From assembly GCF_029239295.1 (NCBI RefSeq), contig NZ_JAQZBC010000006.1, positions 186,001 to 250,000 on the forward strand: a DNA stretch of 64,000 nt, written 5' to 3'. This DNA comes from Sphingomonas sp. GTDB lineage: Bacteria > Pseudomonadota > Alphaproteobacteria > Sphingomonadales > Sphingomonadaceae. Both the position numbers and the translations under genes were made by a program. Below, piece after piece: positions 43,207 to 51,289 of the stretch. The notes under the pieces were generated by a model, which did no database searches, had not been told where the DNA came from, and saw nothing but the letters and a program-made list of their open reading frames with translations. Every line of letters begins with the position of its first letter. Position 1 is the stretch's first letter.

Positions 43207-45498
43207 TCAATCGGTTCGATCGCCGCGCGGGCGCAGCTGCCCGGGGGAGATGAAGCCGATCGGCTGGATCGACGCCGCATCCTGCTTCAGCCGCGACGCG
43301 ATCTGCTGGTAATCGCGTTCCATCTCGTCGGTCACGCTCGCGCGCGATTCGCCGAGCGCCGCCTCGAAATCGCCCATGTACACCTCGCGCGCACCCAGCG
43401 ACCGGCGAAGCGCGATCAGGCCCGCCCGGCGAACCACATCGCCGAGGTCGGCGCCGGTGAACCGTTCGGTCCGCCGTGCCACCACATCAAGGTCGACGTC
43501 CTGCGCCAGCGGCATCTTGGCGGTCTGGATGCCCAGGATGCGCCGCCGCCCGGCCTCGTCCGGCACACCGACATAGATCAGCTCGTCGAACCGCCCCGGC
43601 CGCAGCAGCGCCGGATCGATCAGGTTCGGCCGGTTGGTCGCGCCGATCACCACCACGGACTGCAATTCCTCCAGCCCGTCCATCTCCGCGAGGATGGTGT
43701 TCACCACCCGCTCGGTCACTTGCGGCTCGCCCAGCCCGCCACCACGCGCCGGCACCAGGCTGTCGAGCTCGTCGATGAAGATCACCGTTGGTGCCACTTG
43801 CCGCGCACGCTGGAACAGGCGGGCGATCTGCTGCTCGCTCTCGCCATACCATTTGCTCAGCAGGTCGCTCGATTTGGTAGCGATGAAATTCGCCTCCGCC
43901 TCGCGCGCGACCGCTTTCGCCAGCAGCGTCTTGCCGGTGCCCGGCGGGCCATAGAGCAGGAAGCCCTTGGCCGGCCGGATGCCGAGGCGCCGGAACGCGT
44001 CCGGATCCTTCAGCGGCAGCTCGACCCCTTCCTTCAGGCGCATCTGCGCATCGTCCAGCCCGCCGACATCGTCCCAGCGGACGGTCGGCGCCTGCACCAT
44101 CACTTCGCGCATCGCGCTCGGCTGGACGCGCTTCAACGCCTCCATGAAGTCCTCGCGAGTCACCGCCAGCGTGTCGAGCACCTCGGGCGGGATCGTCCGT
44201 TCCTCCAGGTTCAGCCGCGGCATGATGCGCCGCACCGCCTCGATCGCCGCCTCGCGCGTCAGCGCCGCCAGGTCCGCGCCGACGAAGCCGAACGTCGTGC
44301 GCGCCAGTTCGGCCAGGTCCACCTTGTCGCCCAGCGGCATGCCGCGGGTGTGGATGCCCAGGATCTCGCGTCGGCCGCGCTCGTCCGGCACGCCGACCAC
44401 GATCTCGCGGTCGAACCGGCCCGGCCGCCGCAGCGCCTCGTCCAGCGCCTCGGGGCGGTTGGTCGCGGCGATGACGACCAGGTTAGCGCGCGCCTCCAGC
44501 CCGTCCATCAGCGTCAGCAGCTGCGCGACGAGGCGCTTCTCCGCCTCACCCGACACCTGCCCACGCTTCGGCGCGATCGAATCGATCTCGTCGATGAACA
44601 CGATCGAGGGCGCGGATTTTGCCGCCTCCTCGAACACCTGCCGCAACCGCCCCTCGCTCTCGCCATAGGCAGAACCCATGATCTCGGGACCGTTGATCAG
44701 GAAGAATTGCGCGTCGCTTTCATTGGCGACGGCGCGCGCCAGCCGCGTCTTGCCAGTGCCGGGCGGGCCATGCAGCAACACGCCCTTGGGCGGATCGACG
44801 CCCAGTCGCTGGAACAGCTCGGGGTAACGCAGCGGCAGCTCGACCATCTCGCGCAGCTGGTCGATCGTCGCCGCCATGCCGCCGATATCGTCATAGGTGA
44901 CGTCGGCGCGCCGCGCCTCGTTCGGCTCCTCATATTCGGGCCGAAGCTCGACTTCGGTATTCTCGTCGATGTGGACGATGCCCTTGGGCGCCGCAGTCAC
45001 CACCACCAGGCGGATTTCCTGCAATGCATAGGCCGGCGCGTTGACGAACTGCTGCATCCCCGGCGGCATGTTCGCCACCCGCTGGTGCCCCGCCGTCGCC
45101 ACCACATCACCCTGCGCCAGCGGCCGGCCGATGAAGGTGCGTTTCAGCGCCACCGTCGATCCCTGCAGGCGCAGGTTCTGCGCCGCCGGCGCGAACACGA
45201 CGCGCGTCGCGGGCTTCGATTCGGCACGCCGCACCTCGACGAAGTCGCCCGATCCGACGCCCGCATTGGCGCGCTGCAGGCCGTCGATGCGCACGATCGC
45301 CAGCCCCTCGTCCTCATGATAGGGGCCGACCGCGCGCGCAGGCGTCGATTTCTTGCCAACGATCTCGATCACATCACCGTCGGTCAGGCCCAGCGATGCC
45401 ATGAAGGCGCGCGGCAGGTGGGCGATGCCCCGGCCGCTATCCTCTGCCCGGGCATTTGCGACCTGCAACTTCTGCGCCTGTGTCTCGACATCCGCCAA
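43207..45498 (-). CDS. Cdc48/VCP-like double AAA+ ATPase
   Basis: 763 residues with the whole Cdc48 plan: an N-terminal double-psi barrel-type domain (about 1-190), D1 AAA domain with Walker A GPPGTGKT at 244-251 and Walker B IVFIDEID at 299-306, and D2 with GPPGTGKT at 517-524 and VIFIDELD at 572-579. D2 keeps a pore-loop aromatic in SKWYGES; D1 has SAYGES. Family members unfold ubiquitin- or otherwise tagged proteins; the bacterial target system is unknown. The start is a TTG at 45498 with an excellent ribosome site (GGAGGAG, seven bases away). Confidence 0.93.
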   Translation of the reverse strand: MADVETQAQKLQVANARAEDSGRGIAHLPRAFMASLGLTDGDVIEIVGKKSTPARAVGPYHEDEGLAIVRIDGLQRANAGVGSGDFVEVRRAESKPATRVVFAPAAQNLRLQGSTVALKRTFIGRPLAQGDVVATAGHQRVANMPPGMQQFVNAPAYALQEIRLVVVTAAPKGIVHIDENTEVELRPEYEEPNEARRADVTYDDIGGMAATIDQLREMVELPLRYPELFQRLGVDPPKGVLLHGPPGTGKTRLARAVANESDAQFFLINGPEIMGSAYGESEGRLRQVFEEAAKSAPSIVFIDEIDSIAPKRGQVSGEAEKRLVAQLLTLMDGLEARANLVVIAATNRPEALDEALRRPGRFDREIVVGVPDERGRREILGIHTRGMPLGDKVDLAELARTTFGFVGADLAALTREAAIEAVRRIMPRLNLEERTIPPEVLDTLAVTREDFMEALKRVQPSAMREVMVQAPTVRWDDVGGLDDAQMRLKEGVELPLKDPDAFRRLGIRPAKGFLLYGPPGTGKTLLAKAVAREAEANFIATKSSDLLSKWYGESEQQIARLFQRARQVAPTVIFIDELDSLVPARGGGLGEPQVTERVVNTILAEMDGLEELQSVVVIGATNRPNLIDPALLRPGRFDELIYVGVPDEAGRRRILGIQTAKMPLAQDVDLDVVARRTERFTGADLGDVVRRAGLIALRRSLGAREVYMGDFEAALGESRASVTDEMERDYQQIASRLKQDAASIQPIGFISPGQLRPRGDRTD

Positions 45499-45824
45499 TG
45501 CACTTCTCCTCCGGACTAGCCGACGATAGATATGGAAGCGCGCCCGCGTTTTTAGAGGGGGGGTGCCACACCCGACCTAACGCCCCGGATGCTTTCACGT
45601 GCCGGTGCGGCCGAATTCGGACAAAAAAAGGGGCCGGTCCGAAGACCAGCCCATGAAAGTTTTTAGGAGAGGATGCCTGAAAGGCCCGCCCTAAGTGGCG
45701 AAACGGCGTTTTTTGTGCAAGTGCGAAGAAACGAATGGCGAGTGCAAATCCTGCAATCGTCATAACCTGCTTGTTCCGGCGCGGGGCCGGTTTCATGATG
45801 GGTGAGTAAGGGGAATGATCCGCC
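45499..45824. other. Intergenic region between cdc48-like and lysR genes
   Basis: 326 bases without a convincing protein gene. It contains the leader of the cdc48-like gene, a minus-strand UUCG terminator, and the lysR promoter. A 30-codon plus-strand frame at 45674 has GGAGAGG in front of it, but its sequence looks random. Confidence 0.5.
45623..45681 (-). ncRNA. Candidate small RNA or leader attenuator ending in a UUCG-capped terminator
   Basis: On the minus strand GGGCTGGTC-TTCG-GACCGGCCC (45652-45631) is followed by C and seven T (45629-45623): a textbook intrinsic terminator. No annotated gene lies upstream on that strand. A TAGGGC (45693-45688) could be a -10. The RNA would have a GCC-TTTCA-GGC hairpin, an unpaired ATCCTCTCCTAAAAAC stretch resembling an anti-ribosome-site seed, then the terminator. 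Alternatively it attenuates the cdc48-like gene, whose TTG is 125 bases downstream. The terminator itself is certain; the RNA's 5' end is a guess. Confidence 0.4.
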
Positions 45825-46715
45825 ATGCGTCGTTTGCCGCCGCTGACTGCCATTGAGGCGTTTGTCGCTGTGGCGCGGCTTGGGTCGATCAAGGCGGCTG
45901 CGCAGGAACTCGCCCTTTCCAACCCCGCACTCAGCCGGCGGATCCAGACACTCGAACGCTTCCTCGGCCGCCCGCTGTTCGATCGCCGCCACCAGGCAAT
46001 GGTGATGAACAGCGACGGGGAACGGCTACTGGCGCAGGTCGCGCCGCTGCTCGATCAATTGTCCGACGCGGTCGAATCGATGACCAGTTCGGTCGACGTG
46101 CTTCGCCTGCGGCTGGGCGTTCTGCCGCTCTTCGCCTCGCAGCGCCTCTTCCCCCGCCTGGGTGAGTTGCGCGGCGCGCATCCGGAAATCCATCTCGACA
46201 TCGATACCGGCGCGCATGGCATCGCGCGTCTGGGAGAGGGGCTGGATGCCGTCATCGCGCTGGCGCGCGACATCGATCCCAGCCTGTATGCACGCCGGCT
46301 CGATCGCAACCGGGTCTATGTGATCGGCAGCCGCGCGCTGGTCGAGCGGGCCGATCCCATCGTCCGGCCGCAACAGCTCGCGACGCTCACTGCGCTCGTC
46401 CATCGTGAGATGCCCGATACCTTCACGGCGTGGCGCCAGGCCGCCGGGCTCTACGATATCGAGCCGCTCGCGGTGGATCATTTCGATTCGGGGGCGCTGA
46501 TGCTGGAGGCCGCAGCGCAGGGCCTCGGCGTCGCCTTCATGCACGAAAGCCACTTTCAGGACGCGGCCGACCCGCGCCTGGTGCGATTGTTCGATATCGA
46601 GGTGGTCAGTCCGTACAGCTATTGGTTCGTGTGCCGCCCGCGGGCACTGCAGCTGAAACAGGTCAGGATTTTTCGCGACTGGCTGGTCGCGACATTGGGG
46701 TCCGAAAACGTCTGA
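45825..46715 (+). CDS. LysR-family transcriptional regulator
   Basis: 296 residues. The N-terminal helix-turn-helix (GSIKAAAQELALSNPALSRRIQTLERFLG, about 25-53) is followed by the two-lobe effector domain. The layout and the LSNPALSRRI motif place it near GcvA-type regulators. Target genes are not clear: it is divergent from the cdc48-like region and convergent with the peptidyl-prolyl isomerase. Confidence 0.92.
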   Translation: MRRLPPLTAIEAFVAVARLGSIKAAAQELALSNPALSRRIQTLERFLGRPLFDRRHQAMVMNSDGERLLAQVAPLLDQLSDAVESMTSSVDVLRLRLGVLPLFASQRLFPRLGELRGAHPEIHLDIDTGAHGIARLGEGLDAVIALARDIDPSLYARRLDRNRVYVIGSRALVERADPIVRPQQLATLTALVHREMPDTFTAWRQAAGLYDIEPLAVDHFDSGALMLEAAAQGLGVAFMHESHFQDAADPRLVRLFDIEVVSPYSYWFVCRPRALQLKQVRIFRDWLVATLGSENV

Positions 46716-46770
46716 ACCCGTCGTCGGAGCGGGGCGGCACGGCCATCCGGCCGCGCCTCCCCCGTCGAAC

Positions 46771-46795
46771 GTCACGCAGCGCCCGGCTGCGTGAC
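46771..46795. terminator. Perfect hairpin between convergent lysR and ppi genes
   Basis: GTCACGCAGC (46771-46780), 5-base loop, GCTGCGTGAC (46786-46795): ten perfect pairs without a U-tract, seven bases from the ppi stop codon. Confidence 0.5.
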
Positions 46796-46802
46796 CGATC
46801 GC

Positions 46803-47258
46803 TTACTCAGCGCGTGCCTTGACGATCTTGCCCGGCTCGCGCGGCGGCTCACCCTTGGGCAGCGCGTCGATCAGCTCCATGCCGTTCGTCACTTCGCCCC
46901 ACACGGTGTACTGGCCGTCGAGGAAGCGCGCGTCGTCGAAGCAGATGAAGAACTGCGAATTGGCGCTGTTCGGATCATTGGTCCGCGCCATCGAGCAGAC
47001 ACCGCGCACGTGCGGCTCCTTGGAGAATTCCTGCTTCAGGTTCGGCTTGTCCGAACCGTGCATGCCGGTGCCCGTCGGATCACCGCCCTGCGCCATGAAG
47101 CCCGGGATCACGCGGTGGAATACGACGCCGTCGTAGAAGCCCTCGTTCGCCAGTTCGCCGATGCGCTTCACATGCTCGGGCGCCAGGTCGGGGCGCAGCT
47201 TGATCGTCACGTCGCCGCCATCCAGCGTCAGCGTCAGGGTGTTGTACGTATCGGCCAT
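46803..47258 (-). CDS. Cyclophilin-type peptidyl-prolyl cis-trans isomerase
   Basis: 151 residues. The cyclophilin core is visible: VVFHRVIPGFMAQGGDPTGTG (split active-site Arg and Phe), NSANSQFFI and WGEVTNGMELID. No signal peptide, so cytoplasmic, PpiB-like. The ATG at 47258 has AAGGAGG as the ribosome site. It accelerates proline isomerisation during folding. Confidence 0.94.
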   Translation of the reverse strand: MADTYNTLTLTLDGGDVTIKLRPDLAPEHVKRIGELANEGFYDGVVFHRVIPGFMAQGGDPTGTGMHGSDKPNLKQEFSKEPHVRGVCSMARTNDPNSANSQFFICFDDARFLDGQYTVWGEVTNGMELIDALPKGEPPREPGKIVKARAE

Positions 47259-47292
47259 CGCAAGCCTCCTTCGGGTTTTCCGGAAAGCCCGC

Positions 47293-47321
47293 GCCCTACC
47301 GCTCGGCCCGGTCGAACGCAA
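47293..47321 (-). promoter_or_regulatory. Predicted ppi promoter
   Basis: Minus strand TTGCGT (47321-47316), 17 bases, TAGGGC (47298-47293), about 35 bases before the ATG. Confidence 0.5.
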
Positions 47322-47333
47322 ACCCGCAGGCGG

Positions 47334-47362
47334 TTGGCACGCGACTTTCAGCCCGCTAGGAG
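47334..47362 (+). promoter_or_regulatory. Predicted mgtE promoter
   Basis: TTGGCA (47334-47339), 17 bases, TAGGAG (47357-47362); the ATG is 34 bases downstream with GGAGGA in front. It is divergent from and nearly back to back with the ppi promoter. Confidence 0.55.
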
Positions 47363-47395
47363 CCGCGCAGATCAATCCGCCGGAGGAGGCCAGCG

Positions 47396-48805
47396 ATGAG
47401 CGAAACCGAACTCCGTACTGCCGAGCGCGCGGCTGAGGATGATCGTCAGCTCGACGCGGATGATCGGCTGAAGCCCGACTATGTCGATGCGGTGCTCGAC
47501 GCCGTTGAACGCGGTGATCCGGAGGCGGCCCAGCGCCTCGTCGAGCCGCTCCACCCCGCCGACATCGCCGACCTGTTCGAACTGACGCCGGAGGATCGCC
47601 GCGCCGCGCTCGCTGCCGCGGTGGCCGATCTGCTCGACGGCGACGTGTTCGCCGAAATGAACGATCACGTCCGCGAACAGCTGATCGACGCGCTCGATGC
47701 GCGCCAGGTCGCGGACATCGCCTCCGAACTCGACACCGACGATGCCGTCGCGATCATCGAGGATCTTGACGCCGACGATCAGCGCGAGGTGCTCCGCGCG
47801 ATGGAGCCCGACGATCGCGCCGCGATCGAGGAGGCGCTGAGCTACCCGGAGGAATCCGCCGGCCGTCTGATGCAGCGCGAGCTGATCGCGGTGCCGGAAC
47901 ATTGGACGGTCGGCGACACGCTCGATTTCCTGCGCGGTGACGAGGAACTCACCACCGACTTCTGGGAAATCTTCGTCGTCGATCCGCAGCACAAGCCGGT
48001 CGGCACCTGCGCATTGTCATGGATCCTGCGCACGCCGCGCGCGATCGCCATCTCGGACGTGATGGCGCGCGAACAGACGCTGATCCCGGTCGACATGGAT
48101 CAGGAGGAGGTCGCGCTCCGCTTCCAGAAATACGCGCTCATCTCCGCCGCAGTCGTCGATGGCTCGGGCCGCCTCGTCGGCATGATCACCGTCGACGATA
48201 TCGTGCACATCATCCAGGAAGAGGCGGGCGAGGACGCGCTGCTGCTCTCCGGCGCTGGCGAAGGCGACATCAACGAACCGGTGTTCGACAGCTACAAGGC
48301 GCGCGTGCGCTGGCTGATCGCCAATCTGTTCACCGCGCTCCTCGCCTCGTTCATCATCTCCCGGTTTGAGGGCACGATCGAACGCATGGTCGCGCTCGCC
48401 ACGTTGATGCCGATCGTCGCCGGCGTCGGCGGCAATGCCGGCACGCAGACGCTGGCCGTCACGGTCCGCGCGATGGCGATGAACCAGCTGACGCAATCCA
48501 ACACCTCGCGCGCGATCGGGCGCGAGATCCGCGTTGCGCTCTTGAACGGCGCCACGATCGCGCTGGTGATCGGCACCGGCGTCGCGCTGATCTTCGCCAA
48601 TCCGTTGCTCGGCGGGGTGATCGCCGCGGCGATGATGACCAACATCCTCGTGGCGGGGCTGGCCGGCGTGCTCGTTCCGGTCGTTCTCGAACGATTGCGC
48701 GCCGACCCCGCCGTCGCCTCCTCCGTCTTCGTCACCATGACGACCGATTCGATCGGCTTCCTCGCCTTCCTCGGCCTCGCCAGCGCCTCTGGCCTCGTGG
48801 GCTGA
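47396..48805 (+). CDS. mgtE: Magnesium transporter MgtE
   Basis: 469 residues. An acidic N domain of helical repeats (about 25-150), a tandem CBS pair (about 160-285; SDVMAREQTLIPVD and GMITVDDIVHII) and five membrane helices from about 305, with the pore motif region PIVAGVGGNAGTQTL. Cytosolic Mg binding by N and CBS domains closes the channel in the family. No Mg riboswitch is seen in the short leader. Confidence 0.95.
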   Translation: MSETELRTAERAAEDDRQLDADDRLKPDYVDAVLDAVERGDPEAAQRLVEPLHPADIADLFELTPEDRRAALAAAVADLLDGDVFAEMNDHVREQLIDALDARQVADIASELDTDDAVAIIEDLDADDQREVLRAMEPDDRAAIEEALSYPEESAGRLMQRELIAVPEHWTVGDTLDFLRGDEELTTDFWEIFVVDPQHKPVGTCALSWILRTPRAIAISDVMAREQTLIPVDMDQEEVALRFQKYALISAAVVDGSGRLVGMITVDDIVHIIQEEAGEDALLLSGAGEGDINEPVFDSYKARVRWLIANLFTALLASFIISRFEGTIERMVALATLMPIVAGVGGNAGTQTLAVTVRAMAMNQLTQSNTSRAIGREIRVALLNGATIALVIGTGVALIFANPLLGGVIAAAMMTNILVAGLAGVLVPVVLERLRADPAVASSVFVTMTTDSIGFLAFLGLASASGLVG

Positions 48806-48844
48806 GGCTCCCCACATGGCAGCCTCCCCAGCTGCCGGAGAGCC

Positions 48845-49249
48845 ATGCCGCTTCACATCACAAAGGTCGCCTTCGGCCACAGCGCGGTCGAACATCTCGC
48901 CGATCGCCTGCGCCAGCGCGGCGAGGAAGGCCCGCTGTTCCTGACGACGCGCTATCTGCCCAAACGGCATGAGGAGATCGCCGGGCAAGGCTCCTTGTTC
49001 TGGATCATCAAGCATCAGCTCGTCGCCCGCTCGCCGATCCTCAGCTTCGGTGAGGCGGAGGGCGGCCGCGTCGCGATCCACATCGATCCCGTGCTTCGCC
49101 TCGTCGCCGCGCGGCCAAAGCGCGCGCACCAGGGCTGGCGCTATCTGGAGGATGCCGATGCTCCGGTGGATCTCGGCGGTGACGGCAGCGGCATGGCCAC
49201 CCTGCCCCCCGCCCTGCTCGGCAAGCTGGCGGAGCTTGGCCTCGTATAA
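48845..49249 (+). CDS. DUF1489 family protein
   Basis: 134 residues, matching the DUF1489 family known mainly from alphaproteobacteria (MPLHITKVAFG at the start, TRYLPKRHEEI, GSLFWIIKHQLVARSPIL, GWRYLEDADAP). Function unknown; no membrane segment. It follows mgtE after 39 bases and may share its transcript. It is convergent with divK (13-base gap). Confidence 0.85.
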   Translation: MPLHITKVAFGHSAVEHLADRLRQRGEEGPLFLTTRYLPKRHEEIAGQGSLFWIIKHQLVARSPILSFGEAEGGRVAIHIDPVLRLVAARPKRAHQGWRYLEDADAPVDLGGDGSGMATLPPALLGKLAELGLV

Positions 49250-49262
49250 GCGTGCGCGCCGA

Positions 49263-49625
49263 TCAGATCAGCGCGCGCACCGTTTCCATGAACCGCACCA
49301 GGCTGATCGGCTTCGACACATAGGCTTCCGCCCCCGCCGCGCGGATCCGCTCCTCGTCGTCGCGTCCGGCGTAGGCGGTCACCGCCATCACCGGGATGCG
49401 CTGCAATTCCTCGTCCGCCTTCAGCTCCAGGATCAGCTCATAGCCGGTCACATAGGGCATCTGGATGTCCATGATGATGAGGTCGGGCATGCATTCGCGA
49501 GTCCGCGCCACCGCCTCGCGCCCGTCGCGCACCGGCTCGGCCTCGAATTCATGCGCCCGCAACAGGTCGCAGAACAGCTTGAGGTTGAGTTCGTTGTCCT
49601 CGACAACGAGCACCTTCTTTGCCAC
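49263..49625 (-). CDS. divK: Single-domain response regulator DivK
   Basis: 120 residues, receiver domain only. Acidic pocket in VVEDNELN, phospho-acceptor Asp 53 in LIIMDIQMP, Thr in AVTAYA and Lys in YVSKPIS. The wording VLVVEDNELNLKLF and the SKPISLVRFMETVRALI end are those of DivK, which tunes the DivJ/PleC/DivL phosphorelay controlling CtrA and asymmetric division. GTG start with GGGGGA upstream. Divergent from a DUF3572 gene, as in many relatives. Confidence 0.93.
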   Translation of the reverse strand: MAKKVLVVEDNELNLKLFCDLLRAHEFEAEPVRDGREAVARTRECMPDLIIMDIQMPYVTGYELILELKADEELQRIPVMAVTAYAGRDDEERIRAAGAEAYVSKPISLVRFMETVRALI

Positions 49626-49663
49626 GCGCTATGGATCCCCCGATTGGTGAGCGACAATAGGCA

Positions 49664-49939
49664 ATGAAAACAGCCGATTCAAACGGAGAACCTGCCGACG
49701 CGCTCGCGCTGCAGGCGCTGGCCTGGACATTGTCGGATTCCGACCGCGCCGGGCGCCTCCTGTCGCTCACTGGGCTCCACCCCGATGACCTGCGCGCGCG
49801 GCTTGGCGAGGCCTCGGTGCTCGCCGCCTGCCTCCAGTTTCTGGAGGCGCATGAGCCCGATCTGATCGCCTGCGCGTCTGCGCTGGATTGCAAACCCGAG
49901 GCGCTGGTCCGCGCCCGCCACGAATTGGAGAGGCCATGA
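49664..49939 (+). CDS. DUF3572 family protein
   Basis: 91-residue helical protein. The pattern ALALQALAWTLSDSDRAGRLLSLTGL with LGEASVLAACLQFLEAHE matches the DUF3572 family. Its position back to back with divK is conserved in alphaproteobacteria, so a cell-cycle link is possible but untested here. The stop overlaps the HAD gene start (ATGA). Confidence 0.85.
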   Translation: MKTADSNGEPADALALQALAWTLSDSDRAGRLLSLTGLHPDDLRARLGEASVLAACLQFLEAHEPDLIACASALDCKPEALVRARHELERP

Positions 49940-50589
49940 CCCGCCCGCTGCTGATTTCCGACTGCGACGAGGTGCTGATCCACATGGTGCGCCATTTCGG
50001 CGACTGGCTGGACGAGGCGCATGACATCGAATTCACCCCGTCGAACTGGGAACTGGGCCGCAACATGCGCCGGCGCAGCGGCGGCGACGCGCCCAGCCGC
50101 GAGGAGATGCGCGGCTTCCTCGACGGCTTCTTCCCCGCCGAAATGCACCGCCAGACGCTGGTCCCCCATGCGCGCGACGCGCTGGTGCGGATCGCGGAGG
50201 TCGCGGACATCGTCATCCTCACCAACCTGCAGGACAGCTGCCGCACGCACCGCATCGATCAATTGGCGACGTTCGGCATCGCCCACCGCGTCGAATGCAA
50301 TCAGGGGCCAAAGGGCGGCCCGGTCGCCGCGCTGGTGAAGGAACATGGCAACCCTGTCACCGTGTTCGTCGACGATTTGCCGATGCACCATGAATCGGTC
50401 GCCGAACATGCACCGCAGGTCCACCGGCTGCACATGGTCGCGGAACCCGCGCTCGCCCCCGGTGTGCCCGCCGCGCCGGCGGCGCACGCGCGCATCGATG
50501 CCTGGCCGGATGCGCTGCCCTGGATCATCGATCGCCTCGCCAGCGGGCGTCCCGCTCCCGCCATCTCGACCGCTGCGGCGCACGGTTGA
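49936..50589 (+). CDS. HAD-superfamily hydrolase
   Basis: 217 residues. Motif I is ISDCDEVLIHM (nucleophile Asp and DxD-like Asp), motif II Thr in VILTNL, a Lys in QGPKGGPV, and motif IV VFVDDLPMHHESV. A phosphatase of small metabolites is likely. Start at ATG 49936, coupled to the DUF3572 gene; the frame before it is inside that gene. Confidence 0.87.
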   Translation: MTRPLLISDCDEVLIHMVRHFGDWLDEAHDIEFTPSNWELGRNMRRRSGGDAPSREEMRGFLDGFFPAEMHRQTLVPHARDALVRIAEVADIVILTNLQDSCRTHRIDQLATFGIAHRVECNQGPKGGPVAALVKEHGNPVTVFVDDLPMHHESVAEHAPQVHRLHMVAEPALAPGVPAAPAAHARIDAWPDALPWIIDRLASGRPAPAISTAAAHG

Positions 50590-50622
50590 CCAGCGGCAGC
50601 GGCTGGTGTTCTACCCCGGACC

Positions 50623-51087
50623 ATGACTGACCGTATCGATCGCAAGCTCGAAGAGCTCGGGCTCACCCTCCCCACGGCGGCTGCGCCCGTCGCCACCTAT
50701 GTCCCGACGGTCGAGGCCGGCGGCCTGCTGCACGTCTCGGGCCAGCTGCCGTTCCGCGATGGCAAGGTCGTGACCGGCCGCCTCGGCGACGATCTCGATG
50801 TCGCCGCCGGCTCGGACGCTGCCGTGCTGTGCGCGCTGATGGTCGTGGCACAGGTGAAGGCCGCGCTGGGCGACCTGTCGCGCGTCGCGCGCATCGTGAA
50901 GCTTGGCGTGTTCGTGAATTCGGCCCCCGGCTTCGGCGATCAGCCTGAAGTCGCCAATGGCGCGTCCGACCTGATGGTCGCGCTGTTCGGTGATGCCGGC
51001 AAGCACGCCCGCGCCGCGGTCGGCGTCGCCGCGCTCCCGCGCAACGCTGCGGTCGAGATCGATGCCATCATCGAAGTGGCGCGCTGA
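50623..51087 (+). CDS. RidA family protein
   Basis: 154 residues of the YjgF/YER057c/UK114 family: [44 protein letters not shown] and a conserved-looking C-terminal [19 protein letters not shown] with the Arg used for substrate binding. RidA proteins hydrolyse reactive enamine/imine intermediates made by PLP enzymes. It follows the HAD gene after 33 bases. Confidence 0.9.
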   Translation: MTDRIDRKLEELGLTLPTAAAPVATYVPTVEAGGLLHVSGQLPFRDGKVVTGRLGDDLDVAAGSDAAVLCALMVVAQVKAALGDLSRVARIVKLGVFVNSAPGFGDQPEVANGASDLMVALFGDAGKHARAAVGVAALPRNAAVEIDAIIEVAR

Positions 51088-51289
51088 ACCTTCGCGTCAC
51101 CCGGTCGTTCCGGCGAAGCGTGCGCTTGCCTGACCACCCCTTTATGGAACCGGCGCCAGCCGCGGCTCATCCCCGCGCGCTGGCGCAGTCCCGCACCATC
51201 GCCGGCACCTCTGCCATGACCGCTGCCGGGTTCAACGCCCGCGCACCGCGCCGCTTGAGGCCAACGCGCGCACCTGCCGGAGCCGCGGC

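Noticed and set aside
43720..45519. A 599-codon open frame on the plus strand opposite the cdc48-like gene
   Set aside because: It is rich in Arg, Gln and His, has no recognisable domain, and is fully explained as the antisense shadow of a GC-rich gene.
45674..45766. A 30-codon plus-strand frame preceded by GGAGAGG
   Set aside because: The sequence looks random, and the ribosome-like site overlaps the candidate small RNA region; insufficient evidence.
45437..45922. A 161-codon minus-strand frame across the cdc48-lysR gap
   Set aside because: It runs through the UUCG terminator and into two flanking genes, and its composition changes along its length, so it is not a gene.
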